Notes: generated by a model not told the origin, from the letters alone. A stretch of DNA of 35,465 bases from an uncultured Clostridia bacterium (GCA_904387305.1 CAJFLB010000017.1:1-35465), one strand, 5' to 3'. Counted from the first letter of the stretch, positions 1-7,787 are shown. Program-made: numbers and translations.

Positions 1-14
1 TCCTTTTAAAATAT

Positions 15-32
15 TTTTTCGACAAAAATATT
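15..32. promoter_or_regulatory. Putative Spo0A box
   Basis: The core TTCGACA (18-24), read on the minus strand, is TGTCGAA inside the extended form TTTGTCGAAAA, the known Spo0A binding site of Firmicutes. It lies about 135 bases before the small ORF at 159. It could also serve a gene to the left of the window. The function is inferred from the motif alone. Confidence 0.45.
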
Positions 33-158
33 CTATCAAATTGGTATCTCTTATTCAATTTTTTTATCAAATTTTCCCTACTAAAAGTTTATACTAACGT
101 GAATATTTTTTTAGAGATTCGTCCAAAATAGTAATATACTTTGAGGAGGTGCTTATAT

Positions 159-248
159 ATGAGTAAGAAAAAGAAAGACAACAAAAATAATAACAATTCA
201 AATAATCAAAATAACAATAACGAAAGACCAAATAACAACAACAAATAA
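159..248 (+). CDS. 29-residue asparagine-rich basic peptide
   Basis: A short ORF starts ATG at 159 and stops TAA at 246-248. It is preceded by a near-perfect ribosome site (GAGGAGGT, 143-150) at ideal spacing and followed seven bases later by a strong hairpin terminator, so it looks like a complete small transcription unit. The product begins MSKKKKDNK and is then almost only Asn with a few Ser, Gln, Glu, Arg and Pro. It has no hydrophobic segment and no Cys, and is probably unstructured. I do not recognise a family. A Spo0A-like box upstream would make a stationary-phase or sporulation role possible, but that is inference. Only this gene and the one at 7073 are on the plus strand. Confidence 0.6.
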   Translation: MSKKKKDNKNNNNSNNQNNNNERPNNNNK

Positions 249-254
249 TTTGTT

Positions 255-291
255 AAAGAGACAATTAGAATTATATTCGAATTGTCTCTTT
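255..291. terminator. Bidirectional intrinsic terminator
   Basis: A perfect 12-bp stem, AAAGAGACAATT (255-266) with AATTGTCTCTTT (280-291), is closed by a 13-base loop. It sits between the converging 29-residue peptide gene and the uracil permease-UPRT gene and can end both transcripts, although the T tracts on both sides are broken. Confidence 0.7.
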
Positions 292-327
292 AGCTTTTAT
301 TGTATAGAAAATCTTACTCTTATTAGA

Positions 328-2358
328 TTATTTTGTACCAAATATTCTGTCTCCAGCATCACCTAGTCCTGGTACAATATATCCTTTTTTATTTAATTTT
401 TCATCAATACATGCAGTATAAATTTCTACATCTGGATGTTCTTTCTTTAATTTTTCAATTCCCTCTGGTGCAGATATAATACATAAGAATTTAATCTTCT
501 TAACCCCATCTTTTTTAAGCATTTGAATCGTATCTGCTGCTGAACCTCCTGTTGCAAGCATTGGGTCTAAGATAATAGCTTCTCTTTTTGCAATATCTTT
601 TGGCATTTTATAATAATATTGTACTGGCTCTAAAGTTTCTTCGTTTCTATATAATCCAATATGTCCAATTTTTGCATTTGGTACAATTTTTAGTAATCCA
701 TCTAACATACCTGTTCCTGCTCTTAAAATTGGTACAAAAGCATAATTATCTTCATCTAGTACTTTTGCTTTTGTTTTACAAATTGGTGTTTCTATTTCAA
801 TTTCTTTTAATTTTGCATCTTCTAATGCATGATAGCATAATAATGTTGCTATTTCTCCTATAATTTCTCTAAATTCTTTTGTCCCTGTATTTTTATTTCT
901 AATAATAGACAATTTATGTTCTACCAAAGGGTTATTTAATACAGTTACTTGATTTGTTTCATCCTTTTTTATCTCTTCCACTATATTTGCCTCACTTTCA
1001 TATTTGACTTCTTTTTCATTCTCGTTTTTTTCTTCTACATCTTTCGGTTGTTCATTTTCTGACTTATCGTCATCATCTTTTTCATCTGGTAATAACAAAT
1101 TTAATAAAATACCAATAATAGCTGCTAAACTCATTCCTGAAATGGTTACAGATAAATCTCCATGAATAATAGAGATAGCTGCTCCTCCTAATCCCAATAC
1201 TAACATAGTAGATGCCACAACAATATTTTTAGATTTTCCAAAATCAATTTTATTTTCTATTAATACTTTTAAACCATTTACAGAAATAAATCCATATAAT
1301 AGTAAAGATACACCACCTAAAACCGCATCAGGAATGGTTGATACTAATGCAGTAAACTTTCCTAAAAATCCTAAGCAAATGGCAATGATTGCGGCTAATC
1401 CAATTACCCATACAGATGCTACTTTTGTCATTCCTACAACAGAGGTATTTTCACCATAAGTGGTATTTGCTGGTCCTCCTAAAAATCCTGCAACAAATGT
1501 TGCTAAACCATCACCTAATAGAGTTCTATCTAATCCTGGGTCTTTTAATAAATTTTTTCCGATAATGGTACTTAATGCTGTATGGTCACCAATATGTTCT
1601 GCGATTGTTACTAAAGAAATTGGTACAATCGTTAATAATGCTGAAAAATTAGGTGCATAATTTAAGAATGGTACTACAAAGCTTGGCATACTAAAGAAGC
1701 TAGCTTCTAATACTGGTGCAAAGTCAACCAATCCAAAACAGATGGCTGAAATATATCCTACCACAATTCCAACTAAAAATGGAATAATTTTTAAAAACCC
1801 TTTTCCTCTAACCATAACAACTGCTGTCGTTAAAAAGGTGATTAAAGCAACACCGATACATCTCCAATCAATTTGTGTTCCTGTTCCCAATCCAACTTGA
1901 GAAATCGCACTTGGTGCTAAACTTAATCCAATTATCATAATCATTGGCCCAATAACAACTGGTGGTAATAGTTTGTCTATCCATTTTTTCCCTATAAAAT
2001 GAATAATTGTTGCAAAAATAACGTAAACAAGTCCTACTGCCATGACTCCAACCATGGCACCTGAAATTCCACCTTTTACATAAGCTGCTGCCAGTGGTGC
2101 AATAAATGCAAAAGAACTTCCTAAATATACAGGTGATCTTCCTTTTGTGCATAAGATGTAAATTAATGTTCCAATTCCTGACGTTACCAATGCTACTGGA
2201 ATGGTAAGAACCTCTTCACCTGCTGCTGTATTTACCATGATAGGAACTAAAATCGTTGCTCCAAACATAGCAAAAACGTGTTGTATTGCAAGTATTATCC
2301 ATTTTGCAATGGTTGGTTTTTCGTTTACATCTAATAGTAATTTTTTTGTTTGTTCCAT
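328..2358 (-). CDS. Uracil permease fused to uracil phosphoribosyltransferase
   Basis: This 676-residue protein joins two normally separate proteins of uracil salvage. Residues 1-424 are a full UraA/PyrP-type nucleobase:cation symporter (about 14 membrane segments) with QHVFAMFG near residue 26, AEHIGDHTA (253-261, the TM8 glutamate that binds uracil in E. coli UraA) and the TM10 motif GGPANTTYGENTSV (294-307). Residues 425-468 are a hydrophilic, strongly acidic linker. Residues 469-676 are a complete UPRT (about 208 residues, the usual length) with the PRPP loop ILDPMLATGGSA (596-607) and the C-terminal uracil site YIVPGLGDAGDR (660-671). Expected role: import uracil and convert it with PRPP to UMP at the inner face of the membrane. 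The start has a strong AAGGAGG site. No frame break or internal stop separates the halves, and no separate upp or pyr gene is in the window. The domain calls are certain; channelling is inference. Confidence 0.95.
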   Translation of the reverse strand: MEQTKKLLLDVNEKPTIAKWIILAIQHVFAMFGATILVPIMVNTAAGEEVLTIPVALVTSGIGTLIYILCTKGRSPVYLGSSFAFIAPLAAAYVKGGISGAMVGVMAVGLVYVIFATIIHFIGKKWIDKLLPPVVIGPMIMIIGLSLAPSAISQVGLGTGTQIDWRCIGVALITFLTTAVVMVRGKGFLKIIPFLVGIVVGYISAICFGLVDFAPVLEASFFSMPSFVVPFLNYAPNFSALLTIVPISLVTIAEHIGDHTALSTIIGKNLLKDPGLDRTLLGDGLATFVAGFLGGPANTTYGENTSVVGMTKVASVWVIGLAAIIAICLGFLGKFTALVSTIPDAVLGGVSLLLYGFISVNGLKVLIENKIDFGKSKNIVVASTMLVLGLGGAAISIIHGDLSVTISGMSLAAIIGILLNLLLPDEKDDDDKSENEQPKDVEEKNENEKEVKYESEANIVEEIKKDETNQVTVLNNPLVEHKLSIIRNKNTGTKEFREIIGEIATLLCYHALEDAKLKEIEIETPICKTKAKVLDEDNYAFVPILRAGTGMLDGLLKIVPNAKIGHIGLYRNEETLEPVQYYYKMPKDIAKREAIILDPMLATGGSAADTIQMLKKDGVKKIKFLCIISAPEGIEKLKKEHPDVEIYTACIDEKLNKKGYIVPGLGDAGDRIFGTK

Positions 2359-2381
2359 AAAACGCCTCCTTCTATTTTCTT

Positions 2382-2440
2382 AGTAAGTATTTAGATACAA
2401 AAAAATATCAATCCTTTTTGAATTGATATAAACACTTACT
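2382..2440 (-). promoter_or_regulatory. Candidate attenuator before the permease-UPRT gene
   Basis: In the minus-strand transcript an AT-rich hairpin (arms 2422-2429 and 2405-2412, ATATCAAT/ATTGATAT) is followed by seven U residues (2399-2405), as in an intrinsic terminator. The whole is enclosed by a second pair of 12-base arms (2429-2440 and 2382-2393) that pair with one G-U wobble. The outer 5' arm includes the stop codon of the small ORF at 2436-2534. Translation-linked or nucleotide-sensitive attenuation is possible. I do not see a recognisable PyrR-binding loop. Confidence 0.45.
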
Positions 2441-2534
2441 TTATTAATTTAAAAATTGGGAATGCTAAATAAACAATATTTCTATTGATATTACTTGCTT
2501 TTGATTTTGTACTATTTCCTACAAATTTTGTCAT
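2436..2534 (-). CDS. Small ORF (32 residues) upstream of permease-UPRT
   Basis: ATG at 2534 is preceded by AAAGGGTG at about seven bases, an acceptable ribosome site. The product starts MTKFVGNSTKSKAS, is basic, and ends in a hydrophobic stretch IVYLAFPIFKLIK. It lies on the same strand as the uracil permease-UPRT gene, 78 bases before it, with a terminator-like hairpin between. It may be a leader peptide or a small membrane-associated peptide. No family is recognised. Confidence 0.4.
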   Translation of the reverse strand: MTKFVGNSTKSKASNINRNIVYLAFPIFKLIK

Positions 2535-2604
2535 TTTTATACACCCTTTCTTACTATATACTATTCATCGAAAAGTTGCAATAGAAAATGATTAAATTTA
2601 TAGA

Positions 2605-2633
2605 AAAAATCCCTCTTTTTTGGAGAGATTTTT
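2605..2633 (-). terminator. Terminator of the hydrogenase operon
   Basis: The hairpin AAAAATCCCTC (2605-2615) with GAGAGATTTTT (2623-2633) has one mismatch. Read on the minus strand it begins 12 bases after the hydA stop codon and ends in a run of U. Confidence 0.65.
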
Positions 2634-2644
2634 ATTGTATGTTC

Positions 2645-4396
2645 TTATATATTATATTTTTCTCTTTTTGTATAGGTTGTATGTAATAACCTTTCAGCAA
2701 TTTCACTTCCTGGTTTTTCTAAGAAATCCTTATATAATTTTTTCATAACTGGATTTTCATGTGATTTTCTAACAATGCTTCTCTCATCTATAGAATATAG
2801 AGCATCTGCTCTTAATTTTCTAACATCTACTTCTGCTCTTACTTTAGAGCTCTTAATTGGTTGACCACCACCCATGATACAACCTCCTGGGCAAGCCATA
2901 ATTTCTACAAATTGATAATTTGCTTTACCAGATTTGATTTCTTCTAATATGGTTTTTGCATTTGCCAATCCACTTGCTGCAACCACATTGATATCTTTTC
3001 CTGCAATATTAATGGTTGCTCTTTTAATACCATCTCCACCTCTTACTTGTTCGAAATCAATTTTAGGTAAATCTTTTCCTGTTAAGGTATCTTGTGCTGT
3101 TCTTAAAGCTGCTTCCATAACACCACCAGTTGTTCCAAAGATAGCGCCTGCACCACTTGCTTCTCCCATAGGACTATCAAAATTACTATCTTCTAATTTT
3201 TCAAATTCGATGTTAGCTTGTTTTATCATTCTTGCCAGTTCTCTAGTTGTAATAACATTATCTACATCATATAAGTTGTCTTCCATCATTTCTGGTCTTT
3301 GTCTTTCAAATTTCTTTGCAATACATGGCATAACAGAAACAACATAGATTTTTTCTGGATCTAATCCTTCTCTATTTGCATAATATGTTTTTAGGATAGC
3401 ACCAAACATTTCATGAGGAGATTTACAACTAGATAGATGTGGTAATAATTCTGGATAATTCATTTCTATATATTTTACCCATCCTGGACTACAAGATGTA
3501 ATCATTGGTAAATTATCATTTTTGGTGAATCTTTCTATAAATTCATTTGCCTCCTCCATAATCGTAAGGTCAGCACCTGTATTGGTATCAAATACTTTAT
3601 CAAATCCTAAACGTTTTAATGCAGTAACCATTTTTCCTACTACGTTTGTACCAATTGGCATACCAAATTCTTCTCCAAGAGCAACTCTAACTGCTGGAGC
3701 TGTTTGTACAATGACTGTTGTTTCTGGATCTTTTAATTTTACCCATACATCATTAATGGTTTCTTTTTCATGTAAAGCACCTGTTGGACAAGCCTCTATA
3801 CATTGACCACAAAATGTACAGTTAACATCATTTAAGCTGTGATCTCCAACAGTAGATATACATGATTCAAAACCTCTATTAATACAATCAATGGCACCAA
3901 TTTTTTGTACATTTTTACATGCTGCTACACATCTTCTACATAAGATACATTTATTAAAATCTCTTACAATTGATGGTGATAAATCATCAATTTTGTGTTC
4001 TGTTCTTTCTCCTTCAAACTCAATATTTAAAACATTAAATTTTGTAGCTAAAGCTTGTAATTCACAATTTCCTGAACGGGTACAAGTCAAACAATCTTTA
4101 GCATGATTTGAAATTATTAAATCTAGAATCACATGACGTGCTTCTAATACGTTTTGTGTATGTGTATGAACAACCATTCCTTCTTCTACCGTTTGTATAC
4201 ATGAAGTAGCAAATCCCCTTCTTCCTTCTACTTCAACAATACACATTCTACAATCTCCCACTTCATTAATGTCTTTTAAAAAGCATAATGTTGGGATGTC
4301 AATTCCTGCTGTTTTTGCGGCTTCTAATATTGTTGTTCCTTTAGGTACTGTTACTTTTTGATTATCAATTGTTAAATTAACCATTTCTTTTTCCAT
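2645..4396 (-). CDS. hydA: [FeFe]-hydrogenase catalytic subunit, bifurcating type
   Basis: This is the H2-forming subunit of a trimeric HydABC (HndACD-like) NAD- and ferredoxin-dependent hydrogenase in the cytoplasm. Domains in order: an N-terminal plant-type [2Fe-2S] domain (Cys near 38, 49, 52, 66); the His/Cys cluster HAKDCLTCTRSGNC (98-111); two [4Fe-4S] motifs, CILCRRCVAAC (150-160) and CTFCGQCIEAC (193-203); then the H-cluster domain with all three signatures, TSCSPGW (about 301), MPCIAKKFE (about 357) and MACPGGCIMGGGQP (about 500-513). All Cys ligands are present, so it should be active. I chose ATG at 4396: a GTG six bases earlier in frame would be only two bases from the weak GAGAG site. 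It is the last gene of the operon, after hydC and hydB. Maturases HydEFG are not in the window. Confidence 0.95.
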   Translation of the reverse strand: MEKEMVNLTIDNQKVTVPKGTTILEAAKTAGIDIPTLCFLKDINEVGDCRMCIVEVEGRRGFATSCIQTVEEGMVVHTHTQNVLEARHVILDLIISNHAKDCLTCTRSGNCELQALATKFNVLNIEFEGERTEHKIDDLSPSIVRDFNKCILCRRCVAACKNVQKIGAIDCINRGFESCISTVGDHSLNDVNCTFCGQCIEACPTGALHEKETINDVWVKLKDPETTVIVQTAPAVRVALGEEFGMPIGTNVVGKMVTALKRLGFDKVFDTNTGADLTIMEEANEFIERFTKNDNLPMITSCSPGWVKYIEMNYPELLPHLSSCKSPHEMFGAILKTYYANREGLDPEKIYVVSVMPCIAKKFERQRPEMMEDNLYDVDNVITTRELARMIKQANIEFEKLEDSNFDSPMGEASGAGAIFGTTGGVMEAALRTAQDTLTGKDLPKIDFEQVRGGDGIKRATINIAGKDINVVAASGLANAKTILEEIKSGKANYQFVEIMACPGGCIMGGGQPIKSSKVRAEVDVRKLRADALYSIDERSIVRKSHENPVMKKLYKDFLEKPGSEIAERLLHTTYTKREKYNI

Positions 4397-4473
4397 ATCC
4401 ACATCTCTCTTTCTTTTAACTATTATTATTTACCCTTTCTTTTTGAAGAAATAGGTATATAATTTTCTAAATC

Positions 4474-4502
4474 GGGATTTTTGAGTCCGTCCCCAAAATC
4501 CC
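4474..4502. repeat. Palindromic hairpin between hydB and hydA
   Basis: The perfect 8-bp stem GGGATTTT (4474-4481)/AAAATCCC (4495-4502) carries a GC-rich loop, TGAGTCCGTCCCC. The T run follows on the plus strand only, so in the direction of hyd transcription this is not a standard terminator. Its loop resembles the GGGGACG-containing hairpins at 6389 and 22632. It is probably a REP-like intergenic element or an mRNA processing or stability site. Confidence 0.6.
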
Positions 4503-4506
4503 TTTT

Positions 4507-6366
4507 TTAATTTCCGATGGCATGGAATGGGCAACTTGCAATACATGTACCACATTTGATACATTTTTCTTGGTTAATAACTCTTTTGTCTCTTCCAGAA
4601 CCATCTATTGCATTTACTGGACAATGTTTTTGACATAAGCCACAGCCTTTACATTTTTCTTCATTTACTGTGATTTTTGCCATTGCTTTACATTCTAATG
4701 TTCTACACTCTTTTTGGATAGCATGTTGTCTAAATTCCTCTCTGAAGTATTTTAATGTACTAATAACTGGGTTTGGCGCACTTTGTCCAAGTCCACATAT
4801 ACTTGATTTTTGTATATTCGCTGCTAGCTTTTCTAGTTTATATAAGTCAAGTTCTTCTCCTTCTCCGTTACATAGTCTTTCTAATATCTCTAACATTCTT
4901 TTTGTACCAATTCTACAAGGTGTGCATTTTCCGCAACTTTCACTAACAGTAAATTCAAGATAAAATTTTGCTAAACAAACCATACATTTTGTATCATCCA
5001 TAACAATTAATCCACCAGATCCCATCATTGAACCAATTTCTTTTAAAGATTCATAGTCGATTGGTGTATCTAAATGTTCTTTTGGAATACATCCTCCTGA
5101 AGGTCCTCCAGTTTGAGCTGCTTTAAATTCTCTACCATTTGGAATGCCTCCACCAATATCATAAATAATTTCTCTTAAGGTCGTTCCCATAGGTACTTCT
5201 ACCAATCCAATATTATTTACATTTCCACCTAAAGCAAATACTTTTGTTCCTTTTGAAGTTTCTGTTCCGATTGAAGAATACCATTTTGCTCCTTTTAATA
5301 TGATTTGTGCAATATTTGCATAAGTTTCTACATTGTTAATTAAAGTTGGTTTCCCCCATAGTCCTGATTGTGCTGGATATGGTGGTTTTACTCTTGGCTG
5401 TCCTCTTTTTCCTTCAATAGATTCTAATAGTGCCGTTTCTTCTCCACAAACAAATGCCCCTGCTCCTAATCGAATCTCAATATCAAAACTAAAGTCTGTT
5501 CCAAAGATGTTTTCTCCTAGTAATCCATAATCTCTTGCTTGATCAATGGCAATTTTTAATCTTTGAACTGCAATTGGATATTCTGCTCTAACATAAATAT
5601 ATCCTTTATTAGCACCAATACTATATCCTGCAATTTCCATAGCTTCTAATACAGAATGTGGATCTCCCTCTAAGATACTTCTATCCATAAATGCACCTGG
5701 GTCACCTTCATCTGCATTACAAACGACATATTTTTGGTCTCCAACTGAAGCTCTTGTAAGTTCCCATTTCTTACCTGTAGGGAAACCTGCACCTCCTCTA
5801 CCTCTTAAACCAGATTCTTTTATAACATCAATCACTTCATTTGGTTTCATTTCTTTCAATACTTTTTCCAATGCTTTATATCCATCAAATGCTATGTATT
5901 CATCAATTTCTTCTGGATTAATAACTCCACAATTTTTAAGAGCAATTCTTTTTTGCTTTTTATAAAAGTTTAGCTCATCTAAACTATTTACCACTGTTCC
6001 ATCTATATCTTTGCAAAGTAATCTTTCTACTCTTTCGCCTTTTACAATATGTGTCTCAATAATTTCCTCACAATCTTCTGGTGTTACCATTGCATAAAAA
6101 GTATCTTCTGGTCTAATGATAACGATAGGTCCTTTGGCACAAAGACCAAAACAACCAGTTTTAATAACTCTTACATTATCTATATGTTTTTCTTTCAAAA
6201 TTCTTCTAAAATTTTCTAGAATTTCCGGTGATTTTGAAGAAGTACAACCTGTACCATGACAAACCAAAATATGTTTTTCTCTGGTATCTGCTTTTGTATT
6301 AACTCTTAAATCCAATTCTTTTCTTTTTTCTTCTCTTATTTTGTGAATTTCTTCTAGACTTTTCAT
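4507..6366 (-). CDS. hydB: Bifurcating hydrogenase NADH/FMN subunit
   Basis: This 619-residue NuoF-like subunit carries the NADH and FMN sites of the HydABC complex. In order: an N-terminal thioredoxin-like [2Fe-2S] domain (Cys 36, 41, 72, 76); the FMN/NADH-binding domain with GLRGRGGAGFPTGKKW (187-202) and the FMN-contact region NADEGDPGAFMDR; an SLBB segment; the [4Fe-4S] motif SESCGKCTPCRIGTKRM; and two C-terminal ferredoxin-type clusters, CKGCGLCQKHCP and CIKCGTCIASCP. This extended layout is typical of HydB/HndC rather than of complex I NuoF. The start has a strong GGAGG site. It is co-directional with hydC (59 bases upstream) and hydA (110 bases downstream). In this family the subunit is where electrons from NADH and ferredoxin meet. 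Confidence 0.95.
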   Translation of the reverse strand: MKSLEEIHKIREEKRKELDLRVNTKADTREKHILVCHGTGCTSSKSPEILENFRRILKEKHIDNVRVIKTGCFGLCAKGPIVIIRPEDTFYAMVTPEDCEEIIETHIVKGERVERLLCKDIDGTVVNSLDELNFYKKQKRIALKNCGVINPEEIDEYIAFDGYKALEKVLKEMKPNEVIDVIKESGLRGRGGAGFPTGKKWELTRASVGDQKYVVCNADEGDPGAFMDRSILEGDPHSVLEAMEIAGYSIGANKGYIYVRAEYPIAVQRLKIAIDQARDYGLLGENIFGTDFSFDIEIRLGAGAFVCGEETALLESIEGKRGQPRVKPPYPAQSGLWGKPTLINNVETYANIAQIILKGAKWYSSIGTETSKGTKVFALGGNVNNIGLVEVPMGTTLREIIYDIGGGIPNGREFKAAQTGGPSGGCIPKEHLDTPIDYESLKEIGSMMGSGGLIVMDDTKCMVCLAKFYLEFTVSESCGKCTPCRIGTKRMLEILERLCNGEGEELDLYKLEKLAANIQKSSICGLGQSAPNPVISTLKYFREEFRQHAIQKECRTLECKAMAKITVNEEKCKGCGLCQKHCPVNAIDGSGRDKRVINQEKCIKCGTCIASCPFHAIGN

Positions 6367-6388
6367 ACTTTCCTCCTTTTACCCTTTT

Positions 6389-6425
6389 AAATGTCCCATT
6401 GGGGACGTTTCTGTTTGGGACATTT
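6389..6425. repeat. Palindromic hairpin between hydC and hydB
   Basis: AAATGTCCCA (6389-6398) pairs with TGGGACATTT (6416-6425). The loop contains GGGGACGTTTCTG, and an alternative small hairpin GTCCC/GGGAC is possible inside it. The T run is on the plus strand, opposite to hyd transcription. The right part is identical to the arms of the palindrome at 22632-22932, so this is a dispersed element. Confidence 0.7.
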
Positions 6426-6923
6426 TTATTTCGTGCTATTTATAATTTCATCTAACACTTCATCCAATTTTTTAACAGTTGCTTTTCCATACACTTCACC
6501 ATTTACTGTAAAAACTGGTGCTAAACCACATGCACCAACACATCTAGTTTCCTCAATAGAAAACAATCCATCTTTTGTTGTTTCACCTGGTTCGATTTGT
6601 AATCTTTCTTTTAATCTGTCCATAATTTTTTGAGAACCTTTTACATAACATGCCGTTCCCAAGCATACTGCAACATTATATTTTCCTTTAGGTTTTAGGG
6701 TAAATCTCGAATAAAAAGTAACGACTCCATAAATCTCTGCCATTGGAATATTTAAAAATTCTGAAAGTTCTATTTGTGCATTTTGTGGAATATATCCATA
6801 ATGCTCTTGTACCTCATTTAACATTTGAATCAAATTATCTTTAATAGGTAAATATTCATCAAACAATTTTTGCATAAATTCGTCCCTTTTAGGACTACCA
6901 CATTGACATTTGTTTTCGCTCAT
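6426..6923 (-). CDS. hydC: Bifurcating hydrogenase [2Fe-2S] subunit (NuoE-like)
   Basis: This 165-residue thioredoxin-fold subunit belongs to the HydABC complex and to the NuoE/HndA family. The four ligands of its [2Fe-2S] cluster are visible as C87, C92, C128 and C132 in CLGTACYVKG and ETRCVGACGLAP. The N-terminal helical part (YLPIKDNLIQML, VQEHYGYIP) and the IYGVVTFYSRF motif are typical. An extra CQCGSPK at the N-terminus is less usual. It is the first gene of the operon, with a GGAGG site before ATG and a good promoter about 45 bases upstream. It passes electrons within the flavin subunit pair with HydB. Confidence 0.95.
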   Translation of the reverse strand: MSENKCQCGSPKRDEFMQKLFDEYLPIKDNLIQMLNEVQEHYGYIPQNAQIELSEFLNIPMAEIYGVVTFYSRFTLKPKGKYNVAVCLGTACYVKGSQKIMDRLKERLQIEPGETTKDGLFSIEETRCVGACGLAPVFTVNGEVYGKATVKKLDEVLDEIINSTK

Positions 6924-6963
6924 TTCAATACCTCCTCGTATATATTATTGCGTAACTACATAG

Positions 6964-6992
6964 ATTATATCAAACTAACTTTTTTAATACAA
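6964..6992 (-). promoter_or_regulatory. Promoter of hydCBA
   Basis: On the minus strand, TTGTAT (6992-6987), a 17-base spacer and TATAAT (6969-6964) with the extended element TGA directly before the -10. It lies 41 bases before the hydC start and fits a housekeeping sigma-A promoter well. Confidence 0.75.
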
Positions 6993-7014
6993 GTTTTTTA
7001 TATTTTTATATTGA

Positions 7015-7032
7015 CTTTTTTGTCGAAAAATG
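7015..7032 (+). promoter_or_regulatory. Putative Spo0A box before DUF5684-like gene
   Basis: TTTTTTGTCGAAAAATG contains the Spo0A core TGTCGAA (7021-7027) in its preferred T-rich/A-rich surroundings. A possible -35 hexamer TTGACT (7011-7016) touches it, a placement seen in Spo0A-controlled sigma-A promoters; a clear -10 is missing. The gene starts 41 bases further on. Confidence 0.5.
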
Positions 7033-7072
7033 TGAAAATTTAATTAGGAAAATATGAAAGGGGGATTAATTT

Positions 7073-7648
7073 ATGGGCTATTCTGATTATTATTCTTCTT
7101 ATCCAAGTTATTATGATTATTATGATTATGGATACACTGTACCAGATTCAACTATCGCAACAATCGGTGGAACAATTTTAGGCGCTTTTTTAGGAGTTAT
7201 TATTGTTGTTAGTTTAGTTATTGCTATTATACAATTAGCTGGAATGTGGAAAGTTTTCACAAAAGCTGGCGAAAAGGGATGGAAATGCATAATACCAATT
7301 TATAACTTGGTTATTTTATTCAGAATTTCAGGGCTTTCACCATGGATTATATTTGGATATTTGGCAGGTATTATTCCATTCATTGGATGGATTGTATGTT
7401 TAGGTATTACCATCTATCAATGTAATTCTTTAGCAAAATCATTTGGCAAAGATGTTGGATATACAATCGGATTATTATTCTTACCAACTATTTTCTACTT
7501 GATTTTAGGATTTGGTAAAGCACAATATGTTGGAAAAGGAAATGTTTCAACTGCAAGTACATATCAAGGTGATGGTGTTGTCAATATTTCTGAAAAATCA
7601 CAAGATGAACCACCAACAAATAATGATGAAGATAATGCGAATTTATAA
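7073..7648 (+). CDS. DUF5684-like integral membrane protein
   Basis: This 191-residue protein starts with a Tyr-rich tail (residues 3-24, repeated YY/DYY), followed by four or five membrane segments and a polar, acidic C-terminus. The loop AGMWKVFTKAGEKGWKC followed by IIPIYN is the hallmark I know from DUF5684-type proteins of Clostridia, some of which are joined to signal peptidase domains; no peptidase motif is present here. Function unknown. GGGGG before ATG gives an acceptable ribosome site. It is one of two plus-strand genes, divergent from the hyd operon, with a Spo0A-like box upstream and two hairpins downstream. A sporulation or stationary-phase role is inference. Confidence 0.7.
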   Translation: MGYSDYYSSYPSYYDYYDYGYTVPDSTIATIGGTILGAFLGVIIVVSLVIAIIQLAGMWKVFTKAGEKGWKCIIPIYNLVILFRISGLSPWIIFGYLAGIIPFIGWIVCLGITIYQCNSLAKSFGKDVGYTIGLLFLPTIFYLILGFGKAQYVGKGNVSTASTYQGDGVVNISEKSQDEPPTNNDEDNANL

Positions 7649-7651
7649 TGA

Positions 7652-7679
7652 GAAACATGCATAATTTTATGCATGTTTC
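7652..7679. terminator. Hairpin after DUF5684-like gene
   Basis: GAAACATGCATAA (7652-7664) pairs with TTATGCATGTTTC (7667-7679), beginning four bases after the stop. No T tract follows, so termination by this stem alone is doubtful. Confidence 0.45.
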
Positions 7680-7703
7680 AACAAGTATTAAATCAAATAC
7701 ATT

Positions 7704-7741
7704 AGCCAAAAAATAGCAAGGAAACTTGCTATTTTTTGGCT
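7704..7741. terminator. Bidirectional terminator, uvrB side
   Basis: A perfect 17-bp stem (7704-7720 with 7725-7741) carries a GAAA tetraloop. It sits between the converging genes ending at 7648 and 7788 and is the most stable small hairpin in the area. Confidence 0.7.
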
Positions 7742-7787
7742 TTAGACTCTTTATATCTTAAGATACTTTATAAAATATCAAAAGTTT

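Noticed and set aside
328..2358. Reading the permease-UPRT gene as two genes with a missed stop
   Set aside because: No stop codon, ribosome site or plausible start is seen in the linker, and the linker has a consistent acidic protein composition.
2934..5530. Several plus-strand frames of 65-137 codons opposite hydA and hydB
   Set aside because: The minus-strand genes have full motif sets; these antisense frames have no ribosome site or recognisable domain.
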